Shown here piece by piece: positions 7,776-15,022 of a stretch of 35,791 nt of DNA. The position numbers and the translations under genes were made by a program. Source of the DNA: a virus; the IMG/VR virus record IMGVR_UViG_3300023184_000006, positions 1 to 35,791 of that record. One strand, 5' to 3'. The first letter of the stretch is position 1. The number at the start of each line of letters is the position of its first letter. The notes under the pieces were generated by a model. It worked only from the letters and a program-made list of their open reading frames with translations. It was not told where the DNA came from and ran no database searches.

Positions 7776-7969
7776 CTAGAGGGCCTGGAGGGTGACGGGC
7801 AGGGCCGGAAATTTCGGATTATTTATGCGGTATCCCGCTACCACTGCGTCAACCCACCGCATGATATTCCGCCATTTATCACATGCCCGGCCCGTGATAG
7901 GTATTGCGCCACGCGCAACGATATGGGCATATTCATCTTGTTGAACCGCCAACCCAAAGGAACCGCCAA

Positions 7970-8311
7970 ATGGACTATTCCAACGTCATAGCATCCGCCC
8001 ACGCTGCCGGCATGGCCGCCGGCAATGCGATAAACCCGATCCCCATGCACGTTATTGAGTCAGACTCGAAAATTTACGTTGTGCCGGACGGCCCATGCGG
8101 CTTTTCATGGGTTAAAATCAAAGGAAACACGGCATTTGGCAGATGGGCCAAAAAGAACGGTATTGCCCGCCCCAGCTATCCCAATGGCCTACAGATATCT
8201 TGCCATGAATTTAATCAGTCTATGGTGCGAAAAGAGGAATATGCCTTCGCCTATGCCTATGTCCTTCGCGGTGCCGGCATTGATTGCCATGTTGAAAGCC
8301 GGATGGACTAG
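7970..8311 (+). CDS. First early gene, hypothetical, 113 aa
   Basis: This soluble protein starts at an ATG preceded by AAAGGAACCGCCA, the leader shared by several early genes here; the upstream in-frame ATG at 7904 lacks such a site. The sequence starts MDYSNVIASAHAAGMAAGNA. It contains GFSWVKIKGNTAFGRWAKK and ends in an AFAYAYVLRGAGIDCHVESR segment. I do not recognise the family. As the promoter-proximal early gene it is a candidate host-takeover or anti-defence factor. Confidence 0.75.
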   Translation: MDYSNVIASAHAAGMAAGNAINPIPMHVIESDSKIYVVPDGPCGFSWVKIKGNTAFGRWAKKNGIARPSYPNGLQISCHEFNQSMVRKEEYAFAYAYVLRGAGIDCHVESRMD

Positions 8312-8321
8312 CCCTCCAGCC

Positions 8322-8350
8322 TAAGCCCAGCCCTAACCCGGCTGGGCTTA
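8322..8350 (+). terminator. Intergenic hairpin with CTAACCC loop (1)
   Basis: TAAGCCCAGCC, loop CTAACCC, GGCTGGGCTTA: an 11-bp perfect stem 11 nt after the stop of the first early gene. No U-tract follows, so it may be an attenuator, a processing site or an mRNA-stabilising element. The loop is identical to that of the hairpin at 8581-8603. Confidence 0.5.
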
Positions 8351-8393
8351 TACGGGACGGCCTGACAGCCCCGAAACCGCCAAAGGAACCGCC

Positions 8394-8573
8394 ATGAAAC
8401 ATCGCGAATACAAATTGAAGCGCAATGCCGCAAATCGCATGGTTATGCTGCAATGCCGCTTCCCCGACAAAGAATTTTGGATTGCTCCGACGCAAAACTT
8501 CAAATGGGCCGTTTACACTCGCCGCGCAACTATATTGCAAGACGATCCTAACAGCATCGCTGTTTGCGCTTAA
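8394..8573 (+). CDS. Small early hypothetical protein, 59 aa
   Basis: An ATG directly after the leader AAAGGAACCGCC opens a 59-aa basic protein: MKHREYKLKRNAANRMVMLQ, then CRFPDKEFWIAP and YTRRATILQDD. It is flanked by two hairpins with the same loop. No family is recognised. The shared leader and the open frame support it as a real gene. Confidence 0.7.
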   Translation: MKHREYKLKRNAANRMVMLQCRFPDKEFWIAPTQNFKWAVYTRRATILQDDPNSIAVCA

Positions 8574-8580
8574 CCCCCTA

Positions 8581-8603
8581 GGGGCGGCCTAACCCGCCGC
8601 CCC
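8581..8603 (+). terminator. Intergenic hairpin with CTAACCC loop (2)
   Basis: GGGGCGGC, loop CTAACCC, GCCGCCCC: a perfect 8-bp stem 8 nt after the stop of the 59-aa gene. It lacks a U-tract. The loop heptamer equals that of the hairpin at 8322-8350, while the stem sequences differ. Confidence 0.5.
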
Positions 8604-8630
8604 GCCCTAACCCTAATTGGAGAACCCGCC

Positions 8631-8864
8631 ATGATCCCTGCAAAGGAAGTATTTTACCACGCGTTCCAGAACTATGAGGACGGGCAAGACTATTGCGAGC
8701 CGGAAGAGGACGCAGACGGGTGGACAGTCTTTACCCGTACACTTTCGGCGGATCGTTCGGAAGAGTTCATCGTGGACGAAATAGACTTCGCCACCTATGA
8801 GGAAGCAAAAGCCCATGCTGAGGCCCGTGCGGCATTGCTAGGCGTTCCAGCTTCCGTTCGATAG
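8631..8864 (+). CDS. Small acidic early protein, 77 aa
   Basis: The start has GGAGAACCCGCC directly upstream. The product is strongly acidic (DGQDYCEPEEDADGW, RSEEFIVDEIDF) and ends in an Ala-rich helix. Small acidic phage proteins often act as DNA mimics or bind host enzymes, but nothing here identifies a target. Family unknown. Confidence 0.7.
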   Translation: MIPAKEVFYHAFQNYEDGQDYCEPEEDADGWTVFTRTLSADRSEEFIVDEIDFATYEEAKAHAEARAALLGVPASVR

Positions 8865-8935
8865 CCCCCCTTGCCCACCGCCTAACCTTGCGCCATACTC
8901 AACCATACGCCAAGCCAAACACACAGGAGAACACA

Positions 8936-9292
8936 ATGGACCTCTGGAACACTGAAACCGCCATATCTGAAATCCCCGGCCTTGAAATTGATATTCCGCG
9001 CTGGATAGGCCAATACATAAGCCCATACGACATTGCCGCCATTGTACAGGGCGGATGCGCTTCCGGGGCGTATATGCCCGCCGTCACATATTACACCGCC
9101 GCCAAGACAATGGCCGAACATGGTGACGAGGTGCTGGACTATATAGAAAGCAACTACGGCCCATTGCCTGACGTAAACGGGCAGGGCTGGTCACAAATGG
9201 CCTCCACCTATCTTTCATGCGCCGTGGAGCTTTGGGCTTGCAGCATCGAAAGCGAATTGGAAGCATTTGAGCCGGAAGCGGAGGCCGCCTAA
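8936..9292 (+). CDS. Early hypothetical protein (DUF7222-like?), 118 aa
   Basis: Start chosen at the ATG after AGGAGAACACA; the frame is open 48 nt further upstream but without a site. The sequence contains DIPRWIGQYISPYDIAAIVQGGCASGAYMPAV and a C-terminal acidic helix. The ISPYDIAAIVQGGCASGAYM segment resembles a small phage family I recall as DUF7222; this is a weak recollection. The stop overlaps the next start as TAATG. Confidence 0.7.
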   Translation: MDLWNTETAISEIPGLEIDIPRWIGQYISPYDIAAIVQGGCASGAYMPAVTYYTAAKTMAEHGDEVLDYIESNYGPLPDVNGQGWSQMASTYLSCAVELWACSIESELEAFEPEAEAA

Positions 9293-9555
9293 TGACAACG
9301 CAACACACCCCCGGCCCTTGGGAAGTCTGCGATTATGAACTTGGCCTAAAAGCTATATCAACGCCGAATATAAAGCATTATATCGCCACAGAAATTGACG
9401 CCGCAGACGCCCGCCTTATCGCCGCCGCGCCTGACTTGTTGGCGGCGCTGGAAGTGGTGCGCGAATATATGGACCACGCCGCAGATCAATTTAGTTATGA
9501 GGATATTGTTCAAATACGCGCCGCAATCGCCAAAGCCACCAGAGAACCCGCCTAA
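9292..9555 (+). CDS. HTPGPW-family phage protein, 87 aa
   Basis: The protein starts MTTQHTPGPWEVCDYE and has DAADARLIAAAPDLLAALE in the middle. These two blocks define a very common small phage family of unknown function. It is coupled at both ends by TAATG overlaps. It is probably a non-essential early protein. Confidence 0.8.
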   Translation: MTTQHTPGPWEVCDYELGLKAISTPNIKHYIATEIDAADARLIAAAPDLLAALEVVREYMDHAADQFSYEDIVQIRAAIAKATREPA

Positions 9556-9752
9556 TGACAAAGCGCAACGCCTTAGCAAGCGCCCTGTCTAAAATCTGGA
9601 ATGAAACAGGCCCCAACATGGATATCAAATATGGCCCCGAACCGTCCCACTGGGCGCGGATCAAGGGCTTTTCCACCGCCTGCAAAGCGGCTGGCTATAC
9701 GCCGCGCCAAATCCGGCGGTACATTGGATCGGATGCAGATTATTTAGCCTAG
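9555..9752 (+). CDS. Small early basic protein, 65 aa
   Basis: The protein begins MTKRNALASALSKIWNETGP and ends KAAGYTPRQIRRYIGSDADY. The C-terminal stretch looks like a short helix-turn-helix, but this is only an impression. Its start overlaps the preceding TAA, and GAGAACCCGCC lies just upstream. Confidence 0.65.
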   Translation: MTKRNALASALSKIWNETGPNMDIKYGPEPSHWARIKGFSTACKAAGYTPRQIRRYIGSDADYLA

Positions 9753-9785
9753 ACATAAACCCGCCAAGCAAAGGAAGCCAAGACA

Positions 9786-10073
9786 ATGACAGAAAGCAGC
9801 GAAGGATGGAACGTTCGTATCACTCGCAAGGGGATATACGTTTATATGAATAACACCAGACTTCTAACTATGAACCCCCGCGCCTATGGCCCGCATAAGG
9901 GCGCGGTAATAGCAGCGGCGCATTGCATCGCCGCAGCGCCGGAGTGCCAAGAGGTAATGCGAAAATTGAGCGTTGCTTGTGACGCGTTGTTGCCGGAAAC
10001 GCACCGGCCCGCATTTTCCGCCTTGCTTATTGACGCCTTGCTCGCAACAGACAAAAGCGAAGGGATTGTTTAA
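9786..10073 (+). CDS. Early hypothetical protein, 95 aa
   Basis: The ATG follows CAAAGGAAGCCAAGACA, a variant of the local leader. The N-terminal half has beta-strand character (WNVRITRKGIYVYMNNTRLL). It then contains AAHCIAAAPECQEVM, which recalls the IAAAP block of the HTPGPW family two genes earlier; distant paralogy is possible. Function unknown. Confidence 0.65.
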   Translation: MTESSEGWNVRITRKGIYVYMNNTRLLTMNPRAYGPHKGAVIAAAHCIAAAPECQEVMRKLSVACDALLPETHRPAFSALLIDALLATDKSEGIV

Positions 10074-10277
10074 ATGACCCCCACCCTAGATGCCCGTTAC
10101 ACCATAGCACTTGAACACACGGGCGAAGCTGCCCCGGTCTACGTCGCCCGGTTTTGCGGCGATTGGCTAGGATCAGCCCATGCCAGAGAAGATGCAATTC
10201 GCTATGCGATAGCGCATCGCGGTGGCATGGTCGCGGCCATGCTGGCAATAAACACAATGCTGGGGGGCAAATCATGA
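10074..10277 (+). CDS. Early hypothetical protein, 67 aa
   Basis: It starts immediately after the preceding TAA. The sequence starts MTPTLDARYTIALEHTGEAA and continues into an Ala-rich helix (AREDAIRYAIAHRGGMVAAM). No family is recognised. It overlaps the next gene by 4 nt (ATGA). Confidence 0.6.
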   Translation: MTPTLDARYTIALEHTGEAAPVYVARFCGDWLGSAHAREDAIRYAIAHRGGMVAAMLAINTMLGGKS

Positions 10278-10432
10278 AACAAGACACGCGCCCCCTATAC
10301 CAGCCCCGCCCTGTCCAACCGCGTCGCTGGGGCCTTGCCATGCTCTTTAGCATAGCCCTGCTGGCCTGGCTCATGGTCGTCCTGTACGGGGCTGCTTTCG
10401 CCCTGCGTTGGGCCGTCGAGGGCTTGCTGTGA
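10274..10432 (+). CDS. Single-span membrane protein, 52 aa
   Basis: The protein has a basic proline-rich N-terminus (MKQDTRPLYQPRPVQPRRW) followed by one hydrophobic helix, GLAMLFSIALLAWLMVVLYG, and a short tail. Topology would be N-in by the positive-inside rule. An early membrane peptide could interfere with host envelope functions or superinfecting phage; this is inference. It is coupled to its neighbours by ATGA and GTGA overlaps. Confidence 0.65.
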   Translation: MKQDTRPLYQPRPVQPRRWGLAMLFSIALLAWLMVVLYGAAFALRWAVEGLL

Positions 10433-10452
10433 AGCCCGGCAAAAGGACCGCC

Positions 10453-10602
10453 GTGCCGTACGCCGTGCGATGCCGATGCGGTACTATGATACCGCAAGGC
10501 GGGCTTGCAGCATGGGATAGCCGGGAGCGTTTGCGCTACGATTGCGCCGCTTGTATGCCACGCCCAAAACCAAAGCAGGAGAACCCGCCCAATGCCAACT
10601 GA
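10453..10602 (+). CDS. Small zinc-ribbon-like protein, 49 aa
   Basis: The GTG at 10453 is preceded by AAAAGGACCGCC, which matches the leader used by its neighbours. An alternative in-frame GTG at 10429 overlaps the preceding TGA (GTGA) and would add 8 residues. The product has a CRCG and a CAAC pair, consistent with a four-Cys zinc ribbon, and a basic Pro/Asn-rich C-terminus. Such small ribbons often bind nucleic acid. The start choice is uncertain. Confidence 0.55.
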   Translation: MPYAVRCRCGTMIPQGGLAAWDSRERLRYDCAACMPRPKPKQENPPNAN

Positions 10603-10774
10603 CCATGACGCCCGCGCGATCCTCCAGGCCATGCAGGAAGGCCGGACAGAGGCAGAATACATCGAAATGATCTGGTCCAGCCGTTACCCAACGCCTAGCC
10701 ACCCGGCTAGTGCTGGATGGCCTTACCGGGCAAGCACGGGCGTCACGGAATCTAAGCTACGCAAGATCAAATGA
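10592..10774 (+). CDS. Small hypothetical protein, 60 aa
   Basis: The ATG at 10592 follows GGAGAACCCGCCCA. The product starts MPTDHDARAILQAMQEGRTE, probably helical, with a Ser/Pro-rich C-terminus. It overlaps the next gene by ATGA. Family unknown. Confidence 0.6.
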   Translation: MPTDHDARAILQAMQEGRTEAEYIEMIWSSRYPTPSHPASAGWPYRASTGVTESKLRKIK

Positions 10775-11247
10775 ATATTGCGCTGACAAATTACGAAATG
10801 AAAATGGCTGGCTTTGTTGCGGTGCAGCGCGAAGCCGATACGCTATACGATAAGAAGCAGCCGCGATGGGGACAAACCGAAAATATATGGCAAGCCATGA
10901 TCGAGGGCACGCTCGCAGAATACGCCGTGGCGAAGGCTTTAGATATATGCTGGGACGGCGGGGTGGGGACGTTTACGCTCCCTGACGCCGGGCCGTTCCA
11001 GGTCCGGCATACTGAGCGCCCGAATGGTAAGATGCTGCTGCACCCGAGCGACAAAGACGACGAAATATGCGTTCTCGTCGTCGGAAATTACGGCACTTAT
11101 ACCTTGCACGGCTGGGCTGTGATTGGCGATGTTAAACTGCCTGAATACTGGTGGGATCCTAAAGGGGGGCGGCCATGTTACTTTGTACCGCGCGAAGCCC
11201 TGCGCCCAATGGAAGAACTAAGGAGGATCATAAATGAAAGCCGTTGA
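10771..11247 (+). CDS. Possible PD-(D/E)XK-fold phage protein, 158 aa
   Basis: The protein has an N-terminal helix with GTLAEYAVAKAL, then DAGPFQVRHTERPNGKMLLH, LVVGNYGTYTLHGWAVIGD and a C-terminal CYFVPREALRPMEEL. The order (helix with Glu, strand with Asp, QVR strand, HGW strand) and the terminal VPxxxLxPM block resemble a conserved phage family with restriction-nuclease-like topology. Catalytic residues are not clear enough to assert activity. The start overlaps the preceding TGA. Confidence 0.65.
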   Translation: MNIALTNYEMKMAGFVAVQREADTLYDKKQPRWGQTENIWQAMIEGTLAEYAVAKALDICWDGGVGTFTLPDAGPFQVRHTERPNGKMLLHPSDKDDEICVLVVGNYGTYTLHGWAVIGDVKLPEYWWDPKGGRPCYFVPREALRPMEELRRIINESR

Positions 11248-11500
11248 CTTCTTAAGCCATTGCCAAGGCGTTGTAAGGGACCGGGGCGCGGCATACGGCG
11301 ACATTCGCGATAACATGGAGGACACGGCTAAACGCTGGTCTGGCGTTATTGGTGCGCCTGTGACGCCAGCCCAGGTCGCGCTTTGCATGATTGAGTTAAA
11401 GCTGTCGCGCTTGCGCGAGGGGCTGACACCAGATAGCCTAGACAGTATCACTGACATAGCCGGGTACGCTGCCATTATCGCAGAACTGGTTACAGACTAA
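11234..11500 (+). CDS. DUF6378-like (MazG-like fold?) protein
   Basis: The 88-aa protein starts MKAVDFLSHCQGVVRDRGAA, with RGAAYGDIRDNMEDTAKRW and VTPAQVALCMIELKLSRL followed by DIAGYAAI. These are the marks of the phage DUF6378 family. It is all-helical and possibly related to MazG-type NTP pyrophosphohydrolases that adjust nucleotide pools. A perfect AGGAGG lies 8-9 nt before the ATG, and the gene overlaps the previous one by 14 nt. It is the last gene of this rightward block, facing the hairpin pair. Confidence 0.75.
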   Translation: MKAVDFLSHCQGVVRDRGAAYGDIRDNMEDTAKRWSGVIGAPVTPAQVALCMIELKLSRLREGLTPDSLDSITDIAGYAAIIAELVTD

Positions 11501-11506
11501 ACGCAC

Positions 11507-11572
11507 CCGCCCTTATGCTCCAGAGGGCGGAGTGCGGTCCCCCGGCTTGGCTTGGCGGTTTCGCCGGGGGAC
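11507..11572. terminator. Two hairpins between convergent genes
   Basis: First hairpin: CCGCCCT (11507-11513) pairs with AGGGCGG (11524-11530). Second: GTCCCCCGGC (11537-11546) pairs with GCCGGGGGAC (11563-11572), a 10-bp perfect stem with a 16-nt loop. They fill the 74-bp gap between convergent genes and probably stop transcription from both sides, although U-tracts are lacking. Confidence 0.6.
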
Positions 11573-11574
11573 AC

Positions 11575-13491
11575 CTAATCGGCCATTGCCCAGGTCTTTG
11601 GCGTTGTTTCCTGAATACGCAAAGCCGCCTTTAGGTCAGTCAGTGTGCGCCTGACGCCCATGCTTGAAGCGTCTGCCGACAGTTTAAACGTATCGCGCAG
11701 CACCTTTCTAAATTCAGCCTCAGTGCAAGAACCTTTTTCGGATAACATCTTGAGAATGAGGGCATCATACTTCCCGCCCTTGTAATTCTTTCGCACTGAA
11801 ACCACGGCGTCATGAAATTCAGCCACAAGGCTAGTGAGTTCCTCGCCGTCCTCGTCGCTGCCAAGAACATGCCTGTTTAAATCGAAGTACAGGCCCTTAA
11901 GCATGTCGCCGTCCTTCTGCTTGGTCACATCCAGCTTCGCGTTCATGGCCTCGGCATCGGCGCGATAGCAGCCGATTAGAAAGTCCACGTTGGCCGTGAT
12001 GGCAGACGACCCACGGGGGCGCTCGGTGGCATTGTGGCCGGTATGATGGATCACCAGCACCGTGCAGTTAAACGCCGCCCTGATTTCGCTATTGATCGTG
12101 CGAAGGTATGCGCCGATGTCGCTGGAACTGTTCTCGTCACCGCTGAAGGTCTGCGAAAGGGTGTCAATCACCACAAGAGCCGGAATTTGCGGCAGTGCAG
12201 CAATGGCCTTACGCAAGGCACCGATTTCGTCTTTGGCGCTCAGGAGCAAGGGAACGCGGCAGATATGGAAATTCTTAGGAAATTCCGCACCACAGGCTTT
12301 GTGCCAGGCGTCGATACGCCTAGCCACACCGGCACCGCCTTCCGCAGCCACATAGACAACGCCGCCCGTAGCGGTCCTGTGCTTTGTCCAGTCAACGCCG
12401 TGCGCGACTGACAGGCAAAGGTCGATTGCTATAAAGGACTTAAACGTGCCGGACGCGCCGAATAGCATACCCATTGCGTCTTGCGGAATTAGGTTCTTGA
12501 CGAGCCACTTGATGTTCTTTGTGGCCGCTGTGACTTCCTCGATTGTTTCCAGCAGCGTGGTGGAAACGATGGGATCAGGCTCCTTCGGCGCATACTTCTC
12601 AGCCGTTGACACCATGCGGGTTAGCTCAGAGCCAAACCGCTGTTGCCAACGGTCAAGCTGGGCCGGGTCGCCTTCTGGCTTTGACGCCAGCATGATGGAG
12701 CGTATAACATTAACGGTTGCGCCGGGGCGCAGCCCACCGGCAATCAGGGACGCGCTGATCTTGAGCAGCGGATCGTGATAGTCGCGTTCTTCCAGATTGG
12801 GCGTGATGATAGCTTTAAACAGGTCTGACGCATCGCCTGTCGCTTCGATCTTCGTCCGGGGCGTTTCGATGCCGCGCTTGATGTCGTCAAGGTTAAGCCC
12901 GAACGTCTTGGCCGCGTCAGCCAGTGGATATACTTCGTCAAGGTTGCAGATAAGCACCCGCTGCGTCCACATTCCCGTATCGCGCTTTTTGGTATTGGTG
13001 CCGATGGGAAGCCGGGCGTAGCGCACCGGGTTATTGCCGCTGCTGTCGGCCTTGATGAAGCCGCTGGCGCTCATGGCGTGCAGCAGGGCGTCGATCAGGG
13101 CTGGGTTGCGGGTATCGGCGTCTTCTGGGTCAAGAATGACGCCGACTTGGTAGTTCTCCTTGGACGTTTCCAAGGCATAGGAATAGTTGCCGACCAAATC
13201 TTTTAGCCCGGCTGGGCTAATGTCATCGGCCAGCAGGACGGCAAGGCGACCAAAGACTTCCTTGGATCTGCGCTTTTTGCCGTCGCGGGCATACATAACG
13301 CCGACAGAGTAGTAGTTATTATCCTCTTTGCGCTGGTCTATAACCGTCTTCTGGGCGTCCGTGCCTGTCCATGCAGACCCCAGCCAAAGGGCACCGGACG
13401 CTGTGCCGGGGTCGCTGGCGAAGGATGTAGTCCAGCCGTAGTCGTTCCGTAGCTTGCCATATATGGCCGCTAGGAACTCTGAATTTAGCAT
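11575..13491 (-). CDS. Primase-helicase (RepA-like replicative helicase)
   Basis: The 638-aa protein should prime and unwind phage DNA. The C-terminal half is a RepA/AAA_25-type hexameric helicase: Walker A GASGTFKS (345-352), Walker B ALVVIDTLS (438-446), then VIHHTGH (480-486) and RPRGSSAI (491-498). The first 200 residues contain a probable primase domain, with VGNYSYALETSKENYQVGVI and PVRYARLPIGTNTK resembling RepB/AEP-type phage primases. The start follows AGAGGGTGCA. It lies downstream of a Cro-like gene on the strand opposite to its surroundings. With no DNA polymerase in the genome, it probably loads host replication machinery. Confidence 0.88.
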   Translation of the reverse strand: MLNSEFLAAIYGKLRNDYGWTTSFASDPGTASGALWLGSAWTGTDAQKTVIDQRKEDNNYYSVGVMYARDGKKRRSKEVFGRLAVLLADDISPAGLKDLVGNYSYALETSKENYQVGVILDPEDADTRNPALIDALLHAMSASGFIKADSSGNNPVRYARLPIGTNTKKRDTGMWTQRVLICNLDEVYPLADAAKTFGLNLDDIKRGIETPRTKIEATGDASDLFKAIITPNLEERDYHDPLLKISASLIAGGLRPGATVNVIRSIMLASKPEGDPAQLDRWQQRFGSELTRMVSTAEKYAPKEPDPIVSTTLLETIEEVTAATKNIKWLVKNLIPQDAMGMLFGASGTFKSFIAIDLCLSVAHGVDWTKHRTATGGVVYVAAEGGAGVARRIDAWHKACGAEFPKNFHICRVPLLLSAKDEIGALRKAIAALPQIPALVVIDTLSQTFSGDENSSSDIGAYLRTINSEIRAAFNCTVLVIHHTGHNATERPRGSSAITANVDFLIGCYRADAEAMNAKLDVTKQKDGDMLKGLYFDLNRHVLGSDEDGEELTSLVAEFHDAVVSVRKNYKGGKYDALILKMLSEKGSCTEAEFRKVLRDTFKLSADASSMGVRRTLTDLKAALRIQETTPKTWAMAD

Positions 13492-13500
13492 TGCACCCTC

Positions 13501-13737
13501 TTACTCGAAGACGATACCCGACAGGTCTTGCAAGTTGATCTTAATGCCTCTTTCGTTGGCATGATTGAGCAGCTTGACCCAGTGGCTCTGTGGTATGACT
13601 CCATTGGTGCCGGTCTTGACCATCCAACGACTAACTGTGGCAGGGTACAGCTTGAGGATTTTAGCTGTTGCGGTAACGCCGCCAAAGCGGCAGACAATGG
13701 TGTATGCCGGTTCGCAACGGCCTTTGATATGCGCCAT
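13501..13737 (-). CDS. Cro-like helix-turn-helix regulator
   Basis: The 78-aa protein contains FGGVTATAKILKLYPATVSRW, a helix-turn-helix with the FGG-x(3)-A-x(3)-L-x(5)-V-x-x-W layout of YdaS/Cro-like and carph-isopro phage regulators. The ATG has AAAGGA at 8 nt. It is the first gene of the short leftward operon with the primase-helicase and is divergent from the recombination block. It probably binds the 13738-13873 intergenic region. Confidence 0.8.
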   Translation of the reverse strand: MAHIKGRCEPAYTIVCRFGGVTATAKILKLYPATVSRWMVKTGTNGVIPQSHWVKLLNHANERGIKINLQDLSGIVFE

Positions 13738-13765
13738 TAAGAAGTCCTTTCAGTGGTGATTCGTA

Positions 13766-13794
13766 GTTACAACATGATAGACAATATCGTGCAA
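13766..13794 (-). promoter_or_regulatory. Leftward promoter for regulator and helicase
   Basis: On the minus strand TTGCAC (13794-13789) and TGTAAC (13771-13766) are 17 nt apart, placing the transcript start about 20 nt before the regulator's ATG. A TTGCA-type box lies on each strand (13788-13794 and 13819-13826) in near-inverted arrangement around an AT-rich core, a possible operator pair. Confidence 0.5.
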
Positions 13795-13818
13795 TAGTAA
13801 ATTTAATAAAAAAACATC

Positions 13819-13848
13819 TTGCAACGTGAAACAGACAGGTGCTAGACC
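13819..13848 (+). promoter_or_regulatory. Possible rightward promoter of recombination block
   Basis: TTGCAA at 13819-13824 and TGCTAGACC at 13840-13848 (extended -10 type) are spaced by about 18 nt. The -10 box is weak. It would drive the genes from 13874 onwards. Confidence 0.35.
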
Positions 13849-13873
13849 GTCCCCTCAACGATGGAGAACGATG

Positions 13874-14272
13874 ATGGACCTATCTAATAGCGATGCAGAA
13901 CTGGAACACTTGGCCGACCAGTGGCTTGTGACCAAAGAGGCGGAGCGGGAAGCTAATGCAGCCCGGCTCAGAATAGAAGACAAAATCCTAAAGTTGTGCC
14001 CGGCTAGGGAAGAAGGCTCGTCTACCCGGCTGCTTTACAATGGCTACAAGATCAAGACAACCGCCAAGCTGATATACAAAGTTGATTTAAATCAATTGGT
14101 TACGCTGTCTGAGGACTGGCCCCAAGACTTGCAGCCCTTCAAGACGGAAATCAAGCAGGATGACGCTGTTCTAAAGCACCTTCGTGCCGACAGGCCCGAT
14201 CTATGGCGTTTAATCGCCCCCGCCGTGACCACCAAACCCGCCAAGACTGGCATCACAATAGAGGACTTCTAA
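13874..14272 (+). CDS. Hypothetical protein upstream of Sak4-like gene
   Basis: This protein of about 132 aa begins MDLSNSDAELEHLADQWLVT with a coiled-coil-like helix (KEAEREANAARLRIEDKIL) and then a small beta/alpha region. The ATG at 13874 is 6 nt after GGAGAACG; an ATG at 13871 is also possible. Its stop is 1 nt before the Sak4-like start, and this pairing is common in phage recombination operons. Function unknown, probably linked to DNA metabolism. Confidence 0.75.
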   Translation: MDLSNSDAELEHLADQWLVTKEAEREANAARLRIEDKILKLCPAREEGSSTRLLYNGYKIKTTAKLIYKVDLNQLVTLSEDWPQDLQPFKTEIKQDDAVLKHLRADRPDLWRLIAPAVTTKPAKTGITIEDF

Positions 14273-14273
14273 T

Positions 14274-15002
14274 ATGGCTTTCGATCTTAAATCTATCAAG
14301 AAAAACACGGCTATATCTGCGCCGCGTGTGTGCCTGTTCGGGGTCGAGGGCATAGGCAAGACGCAGTTCGCCGCTGGTTCGCCCAACCCCATTTTCATCC
14401 TGACAGAGGATGGCTTGGGTTCGCTCAAGGTGGACCACTTCCCGATTGCTACGTCATTCAAGGATGTAATGGACGCCATTAGCTCCCTGTATAACGACAA
14501 GCACGACTATAAGACCGTTGTGATCGACAGCCTGGACTGGCTAGAGGCTATCATTCAGCGGGAAATCGAACAGAAATACGATGCCAAAGACCTTGCTTAC
14601 GGCAAGGGCGCGGTCATCGCTGCTGAACGCTGGCGCGAAGTTCTGGAAGGACTGAACGCCTTGCGTCTGGATCGTGGAATGATAACGATCCTGATTGCCC
14701 ATACTACGATTAAACGCTTCGACAGCCCTGAAGTTGAGCCTTACGACAGGTATCAGCCCAAGCTGCAAGAGCGCAGTAACGCAGTAGTTCGCGAATGGGT
14801 AGATGCCTTGCTGTTCGCTAACTACAAGACCATCGTTAAGAAGGACGATGTAGGCTTTAATCAGACCAACAATCGCGGTATTAGCACGGGTGAGCGTCTG
14901 CTCTACACAAGCGAGCGCCCGGCCTACATGGCTAAGAACCGCTACAATCTTCCCGAAAGCATCCCGCTGTCTTGGGACGCTTTTGCTGAAGCAATCAACT
15001 AA
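14274..15002 (+). CDS. Sak4-like RecA-fold ATPase
   Basis: The 242-aa protein has Walker A GVEGIGKT (23-30) and Walker B TVVIDSLDWLE (from 81), then a RecA-like core with ITILIAHTTIKRF. It matches phage Sak4-type single-strand annealing/RecA-like proteins (AAA_24) in size and motifs. The role would be ATP-dependent annealing or strand exchange, together with the SSB-like protein encoded next. No extra domains are seen. Confidence 0.85.
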   Translation: MAFDLKSIKKNTAISAPRVCLFGVEGIGKTQFAAGSPNPIFILTEDGLGSLKVDHFPIATSFKDVMDAISSLYNDKHDYKTVVIDSLDWLEAIIQREIEQKYDAKDLAYGKGAVIAAERWREVLEGLNALRLDRGMITILIAHTTIKRFDSPEVEPYDRYQPKLQERSNAVVREWVDALLFANYKTIVKKDDVGFNQTNNRGISTGERLLYTSERPAYMAKNRYNLPESIPLSWDAFAEAIN

Positions 15003-15022
15003 ACCCAGAAGGAACTAAAACG

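Larger units (their letters stand above)
7201..7969. other. Non-coding control region between divergent late and early blocks
   Basis: About 770 bp separate the leftward late genes from the rightward early genes. Frames crossing it are low-complexity and lack family signatures. It contains a strong leftward promoter, a G-rich tract, an imperfect 30-bp-period direct repeat, several perfect hairpins and a GGCTTAC repeat cluster, each listed separately. This makes it the best candidate in the genome for the origin of replication, early and late promoters, and possibly a packaging start site. Confidence 0.75.

Noticed and set aside
10027-10662. 211-codon minus-strand frame
   Set aside because: It is opposite four coupled small plus-strand genes with leaders and a membrane segment.
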